A stretch of DNA of 64,000 nt from an uncultured Spirochaetales bacterium. Lineage in GTDB: Bacteria; Spirochaetota; Spirochaetia; Sphaerochaetales; Sphaerochaetaceae. The position numbers and the translations under genes were made by a program. The notes under the pieces were generated by a model that searched no databases, was not told where the DNA came from, and saw only the letters and a list, made by a program, of their open reading frames with translations. Positions 55,277 through 62,923 of this stretch are shown here, piece after piece; positions within the stretch are counted from its first letter, which is position 1; each line of letters begins with the position of its first letter. Location of the stretch: the NCBI GenBank assembly GCA_949285145.1, contig CASDXQ010000003.1:27031-91030 (forward strand). Reading direction: 5' to 3'.

Positions 55277-56716
55277 TCATCTGCCTCCGTATTTCCTTAT
55301 TTTTTTGATGAGAGCATCAATATGTTCATGGGTCAGGCGCGGGTTGAGAAGGGTGAACTTGAGCATGACAGCACCGTTCATTACGGTCTGTCCTATGACA
55401 ATCCCTTCATTCAGCAGCCTTCTTCTTACAGCTTTATTGACAGAGTCGCCGGCTTTAAGTGCAAATACAACTGAGCTGAGCACCGGTTTTACGGGGCAGA
55501 TGAAATCCTCATCGCTGCTGATCCTTGAATAGAAATAGTCAGCATTCCCGATCAATGTGTCGATGATGCGGCCATATCCTTCCTTTCCTCTTGCCATGAA
55601 TGAGAAAAGAACCTTTATGGCATCAGCCCTTCTTGTGGTCTGCATCGACTTTCCTACAAGGTTTACGTAGCCGTCTTCCTCATCCTCTTCCCTGTTGAGA
55701 TAGTCGGCATGAAGCTGGAAGCAGTCAAGAAGAGATGCCCTTTTCACAAGCACTGCTGAACAGCTGATCGGCAGAAGGAACATCTTGTGGAAGTCCACGG
55801 TGATTGAATCGGCAAGTGACAGATTTCCGATCCTTGATCGGTATCTGCTGCTCATCACGGCACCTGAGCCGTATGCAGCATCCGCATGAAGATGCATGCC
55901 GTACCTGTCGGCAATTCGTCTCATTGCGGCAATGTCGTCAACAGAGCCGAAGTCAGTCGTTCCGATCGTCGCGACGATACAGAATGGCAACAGGCCGTTT
56001 CTCACGTCAGCTTCTATCAGCTTTTCTGCCTTTTCAATATCGACAGAACAGGTGCTGTCAACAGGAAGCTTAACAACGGCATCATAGCCGAGGCCGAGCA
56101 TATGGCAGCTTTTATCCATCGAGAAGTGCGATATCTCAGAAGTATACAGCCTCAGCTTCCCGAAGCACTCAGGATTCCCGTATTTCTTCACGTCATGTTG
56201 CAGATGCGTCATGCAGTACCAGTCGCGTGCCGCTGTGATGGCAGACAGGTTTGACTGGCTGCCGCCTGAGGTGAAGCAGCCGTCGGCTTCATCATCATAG
56301 CCGAACAGTTTTTTCAAGGTGCTGATCACGGCAAGCTCCACTTCAGTTGCTGCAGGGCTCTGATCCCAGCTGTCCATCGAATCGTTGAACATGCTTATTA
56401 TCAGCTCGGCACTCAGAGATTCAAGCAGGGAGGGTGAGTGGAGGTGCGGCATGTAGTTGCATGACCATGTGCGCAGCATATGCGGCATTATCTCTTTTGC
56501 CGTCACGTCAAGCGCACTGTCGAAGCCTGTTCCCTTTTCAGGCAGAACTGTGAGCGAGCCGATGCGCTTTCTCAGTTCATACGGATTGATGCCCGAGAAA
56601 GCCGTCTCATCGCCGCAGAAAGAGAAAACGGCATCAAGAGTTTTCTCAATTTCCCTTCTCAGCTCATTTATGTCCCCGGGTTTTTCAGAGAGTACCGTCT
56701 TATTTTCCAGTGACAT
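55277..56716 (-). CDS. L-2,4-diaminobutyrate decarboxylase-like PLP enzyme
   Basis: A 479-residue group II amino acid decarboxylase. PLP-binding motif: SITVDFHKMFLLPISC (Lys next to His); TSGGSQSNLSAITAAR and HADAAYGSGAV are typical. With the preceding aminotransferase it forms a dat-ddc pair, which makes 1,3-diaminopropane from aspartate semialdehyde; this diamine feeds norspermidine or siderophore synthesis. The gene overlaps the aminotransferase end by 17 bp. Substrate assignment relies on that pairing. Confidence 0.88.
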   Translation of the reverse strand: MSLENKTVLSEKPGDINELRREIEKTLDAVFSFCGDETAFSGINPYELRKRIGSLTVLPEKGTGFDSALDVTAKEIMPHMLRTWSCNYMPHLHSPSLLESLSAELIISMFNDSMDSWDQSPAATEVELAVISTLKKLFGYDDEADGCFTSGGSQSNLSAITAARDWYCMTHLQHDVKKYGNPECFGKLRLYTSEISHFSMDKSCHMLGLGYDAVVKLPVDSTCSVDIEKAEKLIEADVRNGLLPFCIVATIGTTDFGSVDDIAAMRRIADRYGMHLHADAAYGSGAVMSSRYRSRIGNLSLADSITVDFHKMFLLPISCSAVLVKRASLLDCFQLHADYLNREEDEEDGYVNLVGKSMQTTRRADAIKVLFSFMARGKEGYGRIIDTLIGNADYFYSRISSDEDFICPVKPVLSSVVFALKAGDSVNKAVRRRLLNEGIVIGQTVMNGAVMLKFTLLNPRLTHEHIDALIKKIRKYGGR

Positions 56717-58061
56717 CGCTGTTGACCTGTCTTACAACCTTTTCGAAGATTGAAAGCATTGTATCGATTTCTTCCTTTGTGACATTGAGAGCGCACAGAC
56801 ATCTCATGACAGAACCGTTTCTTCCGCCTTTTTCCATTACAAGTCCGTTTTCAAAGCACAGGCGCTGGACTTTTGCGGCAATCTCTCCGGAGGGAAGCGG
56901 ATGATCCATGAGGTCTTTTTCTCCATCCGGGTTTACGAACTCGATACCGAGCATGAGGCCCTTTCCCCTGACGTCCGCAATGACCGGGCACTCGGCCTTG
57001 AGCTTTTCAAGGCGGTCCTTCAGGTAATTTCCCTTCTCTGTGACTTCTGCGAGGAACTCCGGTTTTGTCACCCTGTTCAGAACAACAGTTCCCGCAGCCA
57101 TTGCAAGCTGGTTGCCGCGGAAGGTTCCCGCATGGGCACCGGCTTCCCACTTGTCCAGTTTCTTATTGTAGATGACAACGGCCATTGGCTGTGTGCCGCC
57201 GATTGCCTTTGATGCGAGTATGATATCGGGTACGATATCAGCATATTCAAATGCGAACAGCTTTCCGCTGCGTCCCATGCCGCACTGGATCTCGTCGCAT
57301 ATCATCGGGATATCGAGTTCCTTTGTGACTCTTCTGACTGTCTGGAGGAATTTCACGGGAGCCGGGATGACACCGCCTTCACCCTGAATGGCTTCCAGAA
57401 TGACTGCAGCGGGCTTTGTGACTCCGCTCTCGGGATCTTTCAGCATGCGCTCGAAATATGCACAGCAGGCATCAGTGCCGGCATCACCTCCCAGGCCGAA
57501 CGGGCAGCGGTAGGAATACGGGTAGGGCATGAACTGTACACCCGGCATCAGGTTTGCAACAGGCGTCTTCGCATGCAGGTTGCCGGTGAGAGCCATTGCT
57601 CCATGGCCCATTCCGTGATAGCCGCCTGAGAATGCGATAACACTGCTTCTGCCTGTTACGGTCTTGCAGAGTTTGATGGCGGCATCCGTCGCATCTGTAC
57701 CGGAGGGAGAACAGAACTGGATCTTCGCATTGTCCCTGAGTTCTCCCGGGAGATTGTCCAGAATGGTCTGAACGAAACGGTCCTTCACAGGCGTTGTCAA
57801 ATCAAGAGTATGAAGCGGAGCATCGCTGCTTATTAGGTCTATCATGGCCTTGTTCACTTCATCATCGTTGTGTCCCAGCGCAAGAGTACCGGCGCCGCAC
57901 AGGAAATCAAGGTATCTGTTTCCTTCCACATCTTCAACCCAGGATCCTTTTGCCTTCTTCAGGGCGAACGGGAACTTTCTCGGGTAGCTTCTGGCAGATG
58001 ACTCGAAGTCATTCTGACGGTCAATGTAGTACTGATTTGACATCTTTTCGTTTTCTTTCAT
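56700..58061 (-). CDS. Diaminobutyrate-2-oxoglutarate aminotransferase
   Basis: A 453-residue class III aminotransferase. Motifs: FCSPSGTDATDAAIKL, AFSGGYHGMGHGA, ILEAIQGEGGVIP, ICDEIQCGMGRSGK, and the PLP-lysine segment ILASKAIGGTQPM. It matches the EctB/Dat group that aminates aspartate semialdehyde to 2,4-diaminobutyrate. No ectA or ectC is present, and the decarboxylase follows, so the product is likely diaminopropane rather than ectoine. The start is at 58061 or ATG 58043. Confidence 0.9.
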   Translation of the reverse strand: MKENEKMSNQYYIDRQNDFESSARSYPRKFPFALKKAKGSWVEDVEGNRYLDFLCGAGTLALGHNDDEVNKAMIDLISSDAPLHTLDLTTPVKDRFVQTILDNLPGELRDNAKIQFCSPSGTDATDAAIKLCKTVTGRSSVIAFSGGYHGMGHGAMALTGNLHAKTPVANLMPGVQFMPYPYSYRCPFGLGGDAGTDACCAYFERMLKDPESGVTKPAAVILEAIQGEGGVIPAPVKFLQTVRRVTKELDIPMICDEIQCGMGRSGKLFAFEYADIVPDIILASKAIGGTQPMAVVIYNKKLDKWEAGAHAGTFRGNQLAMAAGTVVLNRVTKPEFLAEVTEKGNYLKDRLEKLKAECPVIADVRGKGLMLGIEFVNPDGEKDLMDHPLPSGEIAAKVQRLCFENGLVMEKGGRNGSVMRCLCALNVTKEEIDTMLSIFEKVVRQVNSDVTGK

Positions 58062-58311
58062 TCCTTTCCGGTCCTTATTCCATAAAATACCTTTGAAATT
58101 TTTAAGTTTGGCAATATCTCCATGCCTTCATCCGACGGAAGATTGCAGTGAGTTTTTTGTTATTGCGCCTAGATGATAACAGGCAAAGACAAATGATGCC
58201 AGTGAAAAAAAGAAAAAAATCAAATAATTTGAATATTTGAAATATTTCTTTTCCATTTCAGCTTTTACAAACAGTTTGGACACGATTTCCGATAAATTTC
58301 CCGTCAGGGGC

Positions 58312-58357
58312 TTGCAAAAGCATTCTTTATGTTGTATAAGTTAGTTAATGCTAACTT
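58312..58357 (+). promoter_or_regulatory. Promoter with palindromic operator (likely iron-dependent)
   Basis: TTGCAA (58312-58317), a 17-bp spacer and TATAAG (58335-58340) form a promoter. AAGTTAG-TTAATG-CTAACTT (58338-58357) is a perfect 7-bp inverted repeat overlapping the -10 box and start site, as expected of a repressor site. Its GTTAG...CTAAC core resembles DtxR/IdeR-type iron operators. It drives the DUF3793-flavodoxin pair. The remaining gap from 58062 to 58311 is AT-rich and shows no gene. Confidence 0.7.
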
Positions 58358-58435
58358 TTGAACGGAATCTACTCCTCATTCACCATTCACCCGTTCATGA
58401 AGATGCAGAGACACAGGAAACGGAGGTAAAAGCCG

Positions 58436-58975
58436 ATGAGAAGCGAGGCCATGATAGTCAGGGGGTGTGCTCCGACACTGGCAAACATCAAGAGTTCATC
58501 ATTGATCTGTCTGCCGCCAGACTGTCCGTGCCTTGAGGGCATTCTCTCAAGACTCAGGCTCAAGGGCATCGGCTTCCGTTTTTTCAAAAACACATACGGC
58601 TGCACCCTCCTTTTCGCCTACAGGCCGAAAGCACTGAAGAAATGTCTCAACCATAATGAGGATACCAGAAAATTTCTTGCCTCGATCGGTTATGACACGG
58701 GGGATCTTGTCTCATGCCTCAGGCTGCTTGAAAAGCGGCTCAGCAAGGAAAGTTTCCCTCACGAGATAGGCTTTTTCCTCGGTTATCCATCAGAAGATGT
58801 TTTCTCATTCATAGACAAAGAAGGAAGAGCCTATGTTGCAAAAGGCATGTGGAAGATTTACCACAACGCGGAGTCATCTCTGGCTTTGTCCAGAAAGTTC
58901 TCCAGATGTACAGCCTGCCTGCTTTCATCTCTTGAAAAAGGAATACAAATTGAATCCTTGTGCGTCAGCGCATGA
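58436..58975 (+). CDS. DUF3793 family protein
   Basis: A 179-residue protein matching the DUF3793 pattern: CAPTLANIKSSSLICLP near the N-terminus, then CTLLFAYRPKALKKCL, the conserved FPHEIGFFLGYPSEDVFSF (quoted in full at 19 residues), and GMWKIYHN. DUF3793 genes commonly neighbour flavodoxins and iron-regulated genes in anaerobes; the function is not known to me. GGAGG lies 9 nt before the ATG. It is 16 bp upstream of the flavodoxin. Confidence 0.85.
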   Translation: MRSEAMIVRGCAPTLANIKSSSLICLPPDCPCLEGILSRLRLKGIGFRFFKNTYGCTLLFAYRPKALKKCLNHNEDTRKFLASIGYDTGDLVSCLRLLEKRLSKESFPHEIGFFLGYPSEDVFSFIDKEGRAYVAKGMWKIYHNAESSLALSRKFSRCTACLLSSLEKGIQIESLCVSA

Positions 58976-58991
58976 GGTAAGGAGAAACCAA

Positions 58992-59408
58992 ATGAAAACA
59001 GCAATCGTATTTGCTTCTCTCACGGGAAACACGGAAGCCATGGCCGAAGTGCTTGCCGGTGAGCTTAACGGCAAGGCTGAAGCTGATGTCTTTGATGTGT
59101 CAGCTCAGTCTTTCGACAATCCTGATGCCTATGATGCAATTGCATTCGGCTCTCCTGCAATGGGAGAGGAGGTTCTGGAAGAGGACAGTTTTGAACCCAT
59201 GTTCTCAGCAATAGAATCTTCCCTGAAGGGCAAGAGAGTTGCTCTTTTCGGTTCCTACGGATGGGGAGACGGGCAGTGGATGAGAGACTGGGAGGACCGG
59301 TGTGCGGCAGATGGTGCCATTGTCGTTGGGACAGTTATTGCAATGGGTGCCCCCGATGATGAAGCGGTCAGCCGGCTTAAAGAGCTTGCTTCGGCAATGC
59401 TGAAGTAA
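58992..59408 (+). CDS. Flavodoxin
   Basis: A 138-residue short-chain flavodoxin. The FMN phosphate loop is ASLTGNTEAMA (residues 8-18); the isoalloxazine loops are FGSPAMGEEVLEEDSF and GSYGWGDGQWM. It replaces ferredoxin as an electron carrier when iron is short, in agreement with the operator in front of this operon. AAGGAG precedes the ATG and a terminator follows. Confidence 0.96.
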   Translation: MKTAIVFASLTGNTEAMAEVLAGELNGKAEADVFDVSAQSFDNPDAYDAIAFGSPAMGEEVLEEDSFEPMFSAIESSLKGKRVALFGSYGWGDGQWMRDWEDRCAADGAIVVGTVIAMGAPDDEAVSRLKELASAMLK

Positions 59409-59425
59409 TTTTTTGGTTATTATCT

Positions 59426-59477
59426 GCGGAAAGAAGGTAGCCATCCTCTATATTTCATCCTTCTTTCCGCGTTTTTT
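59426..59477 (+). terminator. Rho-independent terminator after flavodoxin
   Basis: GCGGAAAGAAGG pairs perfectly with CCTTCTTTCCGC (12 bp) around a 21-nt loop and is followed by GTTTTTTATT. Confidence 0.85.
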
Positions 59478-59492
59478 ATTGAAAAATAACAG

Positions 59493-59553
59493 ATTTGGAA
59501 CTTACGGCAGGCGGATTAACAGTCCATTGCTCTGCCTACTAAGCTAAAGGGAA
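59493..59553 (-). pseudogene. Truncated tRNA-Asn (GTT) remnant
   Basis: The minus strand keeps the 5' acceptor strand (TTCCCTT), the D arm (TAGCTTAGTAGGCAGAGC) and an anticodon arm GGA-CTGTTAA-TCC with anticodon GTT. The T arm breaks off after GTAAGTTCC and no 3' acceptor strand follows. It cannot fold as a full tRNA. It lies just downstream of the five-tRNA array. Confidence 0.75.
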
Positions 59554-59654
59554 ATGCTTAACAGGAGAAGGGCATCGGATAGAAATTAGAGCATCATACC
59601 GGAGATCTGATTTCCGTTTTCTGTCTGCTGAGGTTTCAGATAATGCGCAAATGA

Positions 59655-59698
59655 AAGAAAAAGCCTGACCAATTCTTTTGAAGAATCAATCAGGCTTT
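59655..59698 (-). terminator. Terminator of the five-tRNA array
   Basis: A long stem (AAAGCCTGAT...GTCAGGCTTT, 59660-59698) followed on the minus strand by TTTCTTTC. A near copy follows the second tRNA-Gly at 63436. Confidence 0.9.
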
Positions 59699-59699
59699 A

Positions 59700-59771
59700 A
59701 GCGAAAGACGGGACTTGAACCCGCGACATCCACCTTGGCAAGGTGGAGCTCTACCACTGAGCTACTTTCGC
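59700..59771 (-). tRNA. tRNA-Gly (anticodon GCC), copy A
   Basis: A 72-nt cloverleaf with acceptor GCGAAAG/CTTTCGC, anticodon stem CCACC/GGTGG, loop TTGCCAA, discriminator T. It is identical to 63363-63434 on the other strand. Last gene of the array His-Arg-Lys-Leu-Gly. Confidence 0.97.
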
Positions 59772-59808
59772 ATTAAACTGGCTTCCGGTCGTTAAACTTA
59801 AGTTCTGT

Positions 59809-59889
59809 TGCGAGAGGCGGGACTTGAACCCGCACATCAACGATACTAGAACCTAAATCTAGCGTGTCTGCCAATTCCACCACTCTCGC
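59809..59889 (-). tRNA. tRNA-Leu (anticodon TAG)
   Basis: An 81-nt class II tRNA with a long variable arm. Acceptor GCGAGAG/CTCTCGC (with one wobble by T-arm side), anticodon stem CTAGA/TCTAG, loop TTTAGGT. It reads CTA and other CTN codons. Confidence 0.95.
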
Positions 59890-59899
59890 AATGGAATTT

Positions 59900-59972
59900 T
59901 GAGCCGCAAAGGGATCGAACCTTTGACCCGCAGATTAAGAGTCTGCTGCTCTACCAGCTGAGCTAGCGGCCC
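59900..59972 (-). tRNA. tRNA-Lys (anticodon CTT)
   Basis: A 73-nt cloverleaf; acceptor GGGCCGC/GCGGCTC (one G-T), anticodon stem GCAGA/TCTGC, loop CTCTTAA. It reads AAG. Confidence 0.95.
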
Positions 59973-59981
59973 GGTTTGTTG

Positions 59982-60055
59982 TGCGCCCGGCAGGATTCGA
60001 ACCTGCGACCTGCGGATTCGAAGTCCGACGCTCTATCCAATTGAGCTACGAGCGC
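59982..60055 (-). tRNA. tRNA-Arg (anticodon TCG)
   Basis: A 74-nt cloverleaf; acceptor GCGCTCG/CGGGCGC (one T-G), anticodon loop CTTCGAA, T arm GCAGG-TTCGAAT-CCTGC. It reads CGA. Confidence 0.95.
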
Positions 60056-60077
60056 AATCTTTCCGAAGAAAGAAGTG

Positions 60078-60150
60078 GGTGGAAGAAGGGGTTCGAACCC
60101 TCGACAACCAGATCCACAATCTGGCGCTCTACCACTGAACTACTTCCACC
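60078..60150 (-). tRNA. tRNA-His (anticodon GTG)
   Basis: A 73-nt cloverleaf with the extra 5' G (G-1) opposite C73; acceptor GTGGAAG/CTTCCAC, anticodon stem CCAGA/TCTGG, loop TTGTGGA. It is the first gene of the array. Confidence 0.95.
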
Positions 60151-60230
60151 ATTTATCAAGCTTAAAGAAACAGAAATTTTGATTTTTCTTTGAGTATTCT
60201 TTTAATTCCATATATTGCCGGAAAATGCTT

Positions 60231-61172
60231 TCAGACAATTCTGTTGAGTCTTTCATCCCTGATAAATGAGGAAAGGTTTTCAGCAAGAATTGAAAGGAGT
60301 CTCTGTCTTGTTTCCACCGGTGCCCATGCTATATGAGGCGTGACAATGCTTCTTTCATGTCTGGAAAGCATATTGTTCACGGGAGGTTCCTTTTCAAGCA
60401 CATCCGCGCAGTACCATGAGAGTGTACCCTCATCAAGAGCATCAATCACATCGCTATCACAGACAAGGCCGCCCCTTGATGCGTTTATTAGTATTGCACC
60501 CTTTCTGACATGAGAGAGGAAGTCTTTGTTCACCATGCCCGCTGTATTTTCATTTTGCGGGCAGTGCAGGGTGATGATGTCTGATGAAGATATGACCTCA
60601 TCAAGAGGCAGATTCATCACTCCTGCCATCTTTGAATGAGGGGAGTAGGCAAATACATTCATACCGAATGCAAGTGCAAGCCGGGCAACCTGTTTCCCTA
60701 TATTGCCAAGGCCTATTATTCCTATTGTCTTTCCATTCAGCTCAAACAGCGGGGAGAGCCAGTAGCAGAAGCACGGGGATTTCTCCCAGTCTCCTCTTTT
60801 CACGCTTCTGTCATGCTCATCGACACGGTTTGCGATTGAGAGAATGAAGGCAAATACGTGCTGTGCCACTGCATCGGTGCTGTAGGCCGGAATATTCGTA
60901 ACGGCAATTCCTCTTTTCCTGCATTCTTCTATATCTATGATATTGTAGCCTGTTGCGCTTACTCCTATATACCTGAGATTCGGAAGCTGCTGTATGACAT
61001 CTTTTGAGAATACAACTTTGTTTGTAATTACAATTTCCTTGTCACAGCATCTTTCGATTACAAGATCGGGAGACGTGAAATCATATACCTCAAAGTCAGC
61101 AATGGCTTTAAGACAGTCAAAAGATAAATCGCCCGGATTCAGGGCATAGCCGTCAAGAATGATACCTTTCAT
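60231..61172 (-). CDS. D-2-hydroxyacid dehydrogenase (glycerate dehydrogenase/hydroxypyruvate reductase-like)
   Basis: A 313-residue NAD-dependent dehydrogenase. It starts MKGIILDGYALNPGDLSF, which resembles glycerate dehydrogenases. The nucleotide motif is GIIGLGNIGKQVARLA; catalytic residues are Arg in INASRGGLV, Glu in CADVLEKEPP and His in VTPHIAWAPVETRQRL. The longer frame to 61202 (TTG) is less likely, but no ribosome binding site precedes either start. It is a single gene between the tRNA array and tRNA-Ala. The substrate is not certain. Confidence 0.9.
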   Translation of the reverse strand: MKGIILDGYALNPGDLSFDCLKAIADFEVYDFTSPDLVIERCCDKEIVITNKVVFSKDVIQQLPNLRYIGVSATGYNIIDIEECRKRGIAVTNIPAYSTDAVAQHVFAFILSIANRVDEHDRSVKRGDWEKSPCFCYWLSPLFELNGKTIGIIGLGNIGKQVARLALAFGMNVFAYSPHSKMAGVMNLPLDEVISSSDIITLHCPQNENTAGMVNKDFLSHVRKGAILINASRGGLVCDSDVIDALDEGTLSWYCADVLEKEPPVNNMLSRHERSIVTPHIAWAPVETRQRLLSILAENLSSFIRDERLNRIV

Positions 61173-61241
61173 GCAGAAAGGATTGCACATGATCGGACAC
61201 AAAGCAATATGAACTGCATATAAAACTCCTGAATCTCTTAC

Positions 61242-61270
61242 TTGTATTAGTTGTCAAATTCGCGTATAAC
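61242..61270 (+). promoter_or_regulatory. Promoter of tRNA-Ala
   Basis: TTGTAT (61242-61247), a 17-bp spacer and TATAAC (61265-61270). Transcription would start near 61277, 35 nt before the tRNA. Confidence 0.6.
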
Positions 61271-61311
61271 TATATCCGTTAATCCGAGTGCAGGGTTAAT
61301 TGTTCATGAAT

Positions 61312-61384
61312 GGGGCCTTAGCTCATCTGGTAGAGCATCAGGTTCGCAATCTGAGGGTGGCGAGTTCGAGTCTCGTAGGCTCCA
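61312..61384 (+). tRNA. tRNA-Ala (anticodon CGC)
   Basis: A 73-nt cloverleaf; acceptor GGGGCCT/AGGCTCC (one G-T), anticodon stem TCAGG/TCTGA (one G-T), loop TTCGCAA, T loop TTCGAGT. It reads GCG. Confidence 0.95.
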
Positions 61385-61808
61385 TTTATTTTTGTTTTAC
61401 ATTCTGAACAGTAAAAGATGAAAAAGCTGTTAATAGTACCTGTTACCTGTCTATTGGCTAATAAAATCTGTGTATCTTTGAGTACAAGTGTCTGTATACA
61501 CAGTATTATGAGCATGGAATAATTAGAGATACTGCACTGTTATGAATGATATAATTGTATTGTTGTTTTTTTGATTTTATCGCCGATTTCCGGCGATAAA
61601 ATCGGCGATAAATCCATAAAAACAGCAAAAACCGGTGATAAAATCTGCGGAATATTTTTTCAGTAACAACGGCAGGAAACTTCCCTGTGTGTGCTGGATT
61701 GTCAAGTTTTGAACTGAGGCTTTTCGTATTCTTTTTCTTCAAGTATTCTGGAACATAAGGCAGATCCACAATTTACTGGAATTCTGCTGGAAAAGGAGAG
61801 CATTGCGG
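61385..61808. other. Intergenic region with GATAAAATC repeats and a 13-bp hairpin
   Basis: No convincing gene in these 424 bp. GATTTTATCGCCG (61573-61585) and CGGCGATAAAATC (61591-61603) form a perfect 13-bp inverted repeat with a 5-nt loop. CGGCGATAAATCC and CGGTGATAAAATC copies follow at about 61604 and 61635. Read as protein the plus strand gives GDKIGDKSIKTAKTGDKI, recalling the GDKI-repeat tails of some AAA-4/AlbA_2 type proteins, so it may be a relic; this is weak. Confidence 0.45.
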
Positions 61809-62585
61809 ATGGACAAATCTTTGCGGGGTAGTTTTTCATTTTCCTCATTCCTTGATCAGATCAATCTGAATGACAAAGCGAAAGATGTGATACTTTCTTA
61901 TTCTTTCTCTCATGATGATGCTGCCATGGCATATGATGCCATAATAAAGGATGAAGCTTTTACAGATGCAAAAAGGGCACTTGCCTCTGTTGCATCTGCA
62001 GCTTATGAGATCACGCTTCCTGAATACAGAAAAAGAGGCATAAGCGATGACATCGCCATTGCAACATTGTCTGACATCGCAAGATGGGAAGAGGAGTATG
62101 AGAGAACACATGAGGGACAGCCGGGACTGAGTGAGATCAGATGGCTTAAATACCATCTGCAGTTGCAGCTGTTCGCGCTTGGCTCTCTTCAGTACCAGCT
62201 CCTGCCTGAAGAAGACGGTATTTTCACTTTGAATCTGCACATCCCCAAAGACAGTGACATTTCACTGTCAAGTGTTCGCTCCTCTTTTGAAAAGGCGAGA
62301 CAATTTTTCAAAAAGGGTAAAATGAAGATCAAGTGTTTTTCCTGGCTGCTGTCAGATGAGCTTTCATCTCTTCTGGATGATTCTTCCAGGATAAAAGCAT
62401 TCTCTTCATTATTCACCAAGGTTTCTTCCGATTACGGCAGGCGTCAGGCTGAGGAAAGAATATTCGGACATCTTGAAAATGATCCTGAAAACTATGAAGC
62501 TGAAACGTCACTGGCTGCAAAGGCCAGGGAATACCTTATGAAAGGCGGAAAACTTCCGATCACATCCGGATTCCTCATCATCTGA
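61809..62585 (+). CDS. GNAT-like C-terminal domain (GNAT_C) acyltransferase-related protein
   Basis: A 258-residue protein. The C-terminal part matches the GNAT_C/DUF5596 pattern: WLKYHLQLQLFALGSLQYQL, then LNLHIPKDSDISLSSVRSSF (both 20 residues), FSWLLSDELSSLL and SRIKAFSSLF. A typical acetyl-CoA binding GNAT core is not evident. Function is unknown. ATG 61809 is chosen because AGGAG is 10 nt away. Confidence 0.7.
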   Translation: MDKSLRGSFSFSSFLDQINLNDKAKDVILSYSFSHDDAAMAYDAIIKDEAFTDAKRALASVASAAYEITLPEYRKRGISDDIAIATLSDIARWEEEYERTHEGQPGLSEIRWLKYHLQLQLFALGSLQYQLLPEEDGIFTLNLHIPKDSDISLSSVRSSFEKARQFFKKGKMKIKCFSWLLSDELSSLLDDSSRIKAFSSLFTKVSSDYGRRQAEERIFGHLENDPENYEAETSLAAKAREYLMKGGKLPITSGFLII

Positions 62586-62603
62586 AATCATTGTGATTCA
62601 AGC

Positions 62604-62674
62604 TTGATCCAGTCCACTCCTGCATAGACTCCGTCTTCTGCAAGGTGGAGAAAGCAGGTAAATAATGCGTTTTC
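62604..62674 (+). repeat. Dispersed repeat, copy 2, upstream of TnpB fragment
   Basis: A 71-nt match to 33264-33338. CCTGC and GCAGG at its core can pair, with CTCC/GGAG inside, giving an imperfect hairpin like the subterminal palindromes of IS200/IS605 ends. It ends 36 nt before the TnpB-like start at 62711, as a left transposon end would. Confidence 0.7.
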
Positions 62675-62710
62675 AGTTGTAAATATTTCTTTTTTGGATA
62701 GTATTTAGAC

Positions 62711-62923
62711 ATGAAGATAATGGTGCCGGGAGAGGTCAGGATTGTGGATGCATTCAAGGTATTTCCTGCCACCATTGCAATATATCAGAACATTGTTTCC
62801 TTTCTTATTGATGTTGTGAATGAACACTATGCCAATGTCTGTGGTCTTCCTTCTCAGAAGGCAATGACATTTATAGAAAGACTTGTACATTCCACATCCA
62901 CAAGAGAAGGTATGACAAGATAG
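62711..62923 (+). pseudogene. TnpB (IS605 family) N-terminal fragment
   Basis: A 70-residue frame (VRIVDAFKVFPATIAIYQNI, FLIDVVNEHY, IERLVHSTS) resembling the N-terminus of TnpB proteins from clostridia and spirochaetes, which are about 400 residues. It ends at a stop 30 nt after the likely breakpoint. TAGTAT (62699-62704) lies 6 nt before the ATG and TTGTAA 16 bp further up, so the promoter may survive. The RuvC and zinc parts are absent. The identification is from memory of the family and should be treated as moderate. Confidence 0.55.

Noticed and set aside
56700..58061. Ectoine biosynthesis from the EctB-like aminotransferase
   Set aside because: No ectA or ectC lies nearby, and the overlapping partner gene is a decarboxylase, which fits diaminopropane synthesis better.
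61571..61660. CRISPR array
   Set aside because: The repeated units are short, unequally spaced and partly inverted; there are no spacers of constant length and no cas genes.
61506..61769. Minus-strand ORF of 87 codons between tRNA-Ala and the GNAT_C gene
   Set aside because: It consists largely of the GATAAAATC repeats read in another frame; no ribosome binding site and no recognised protein pattern.
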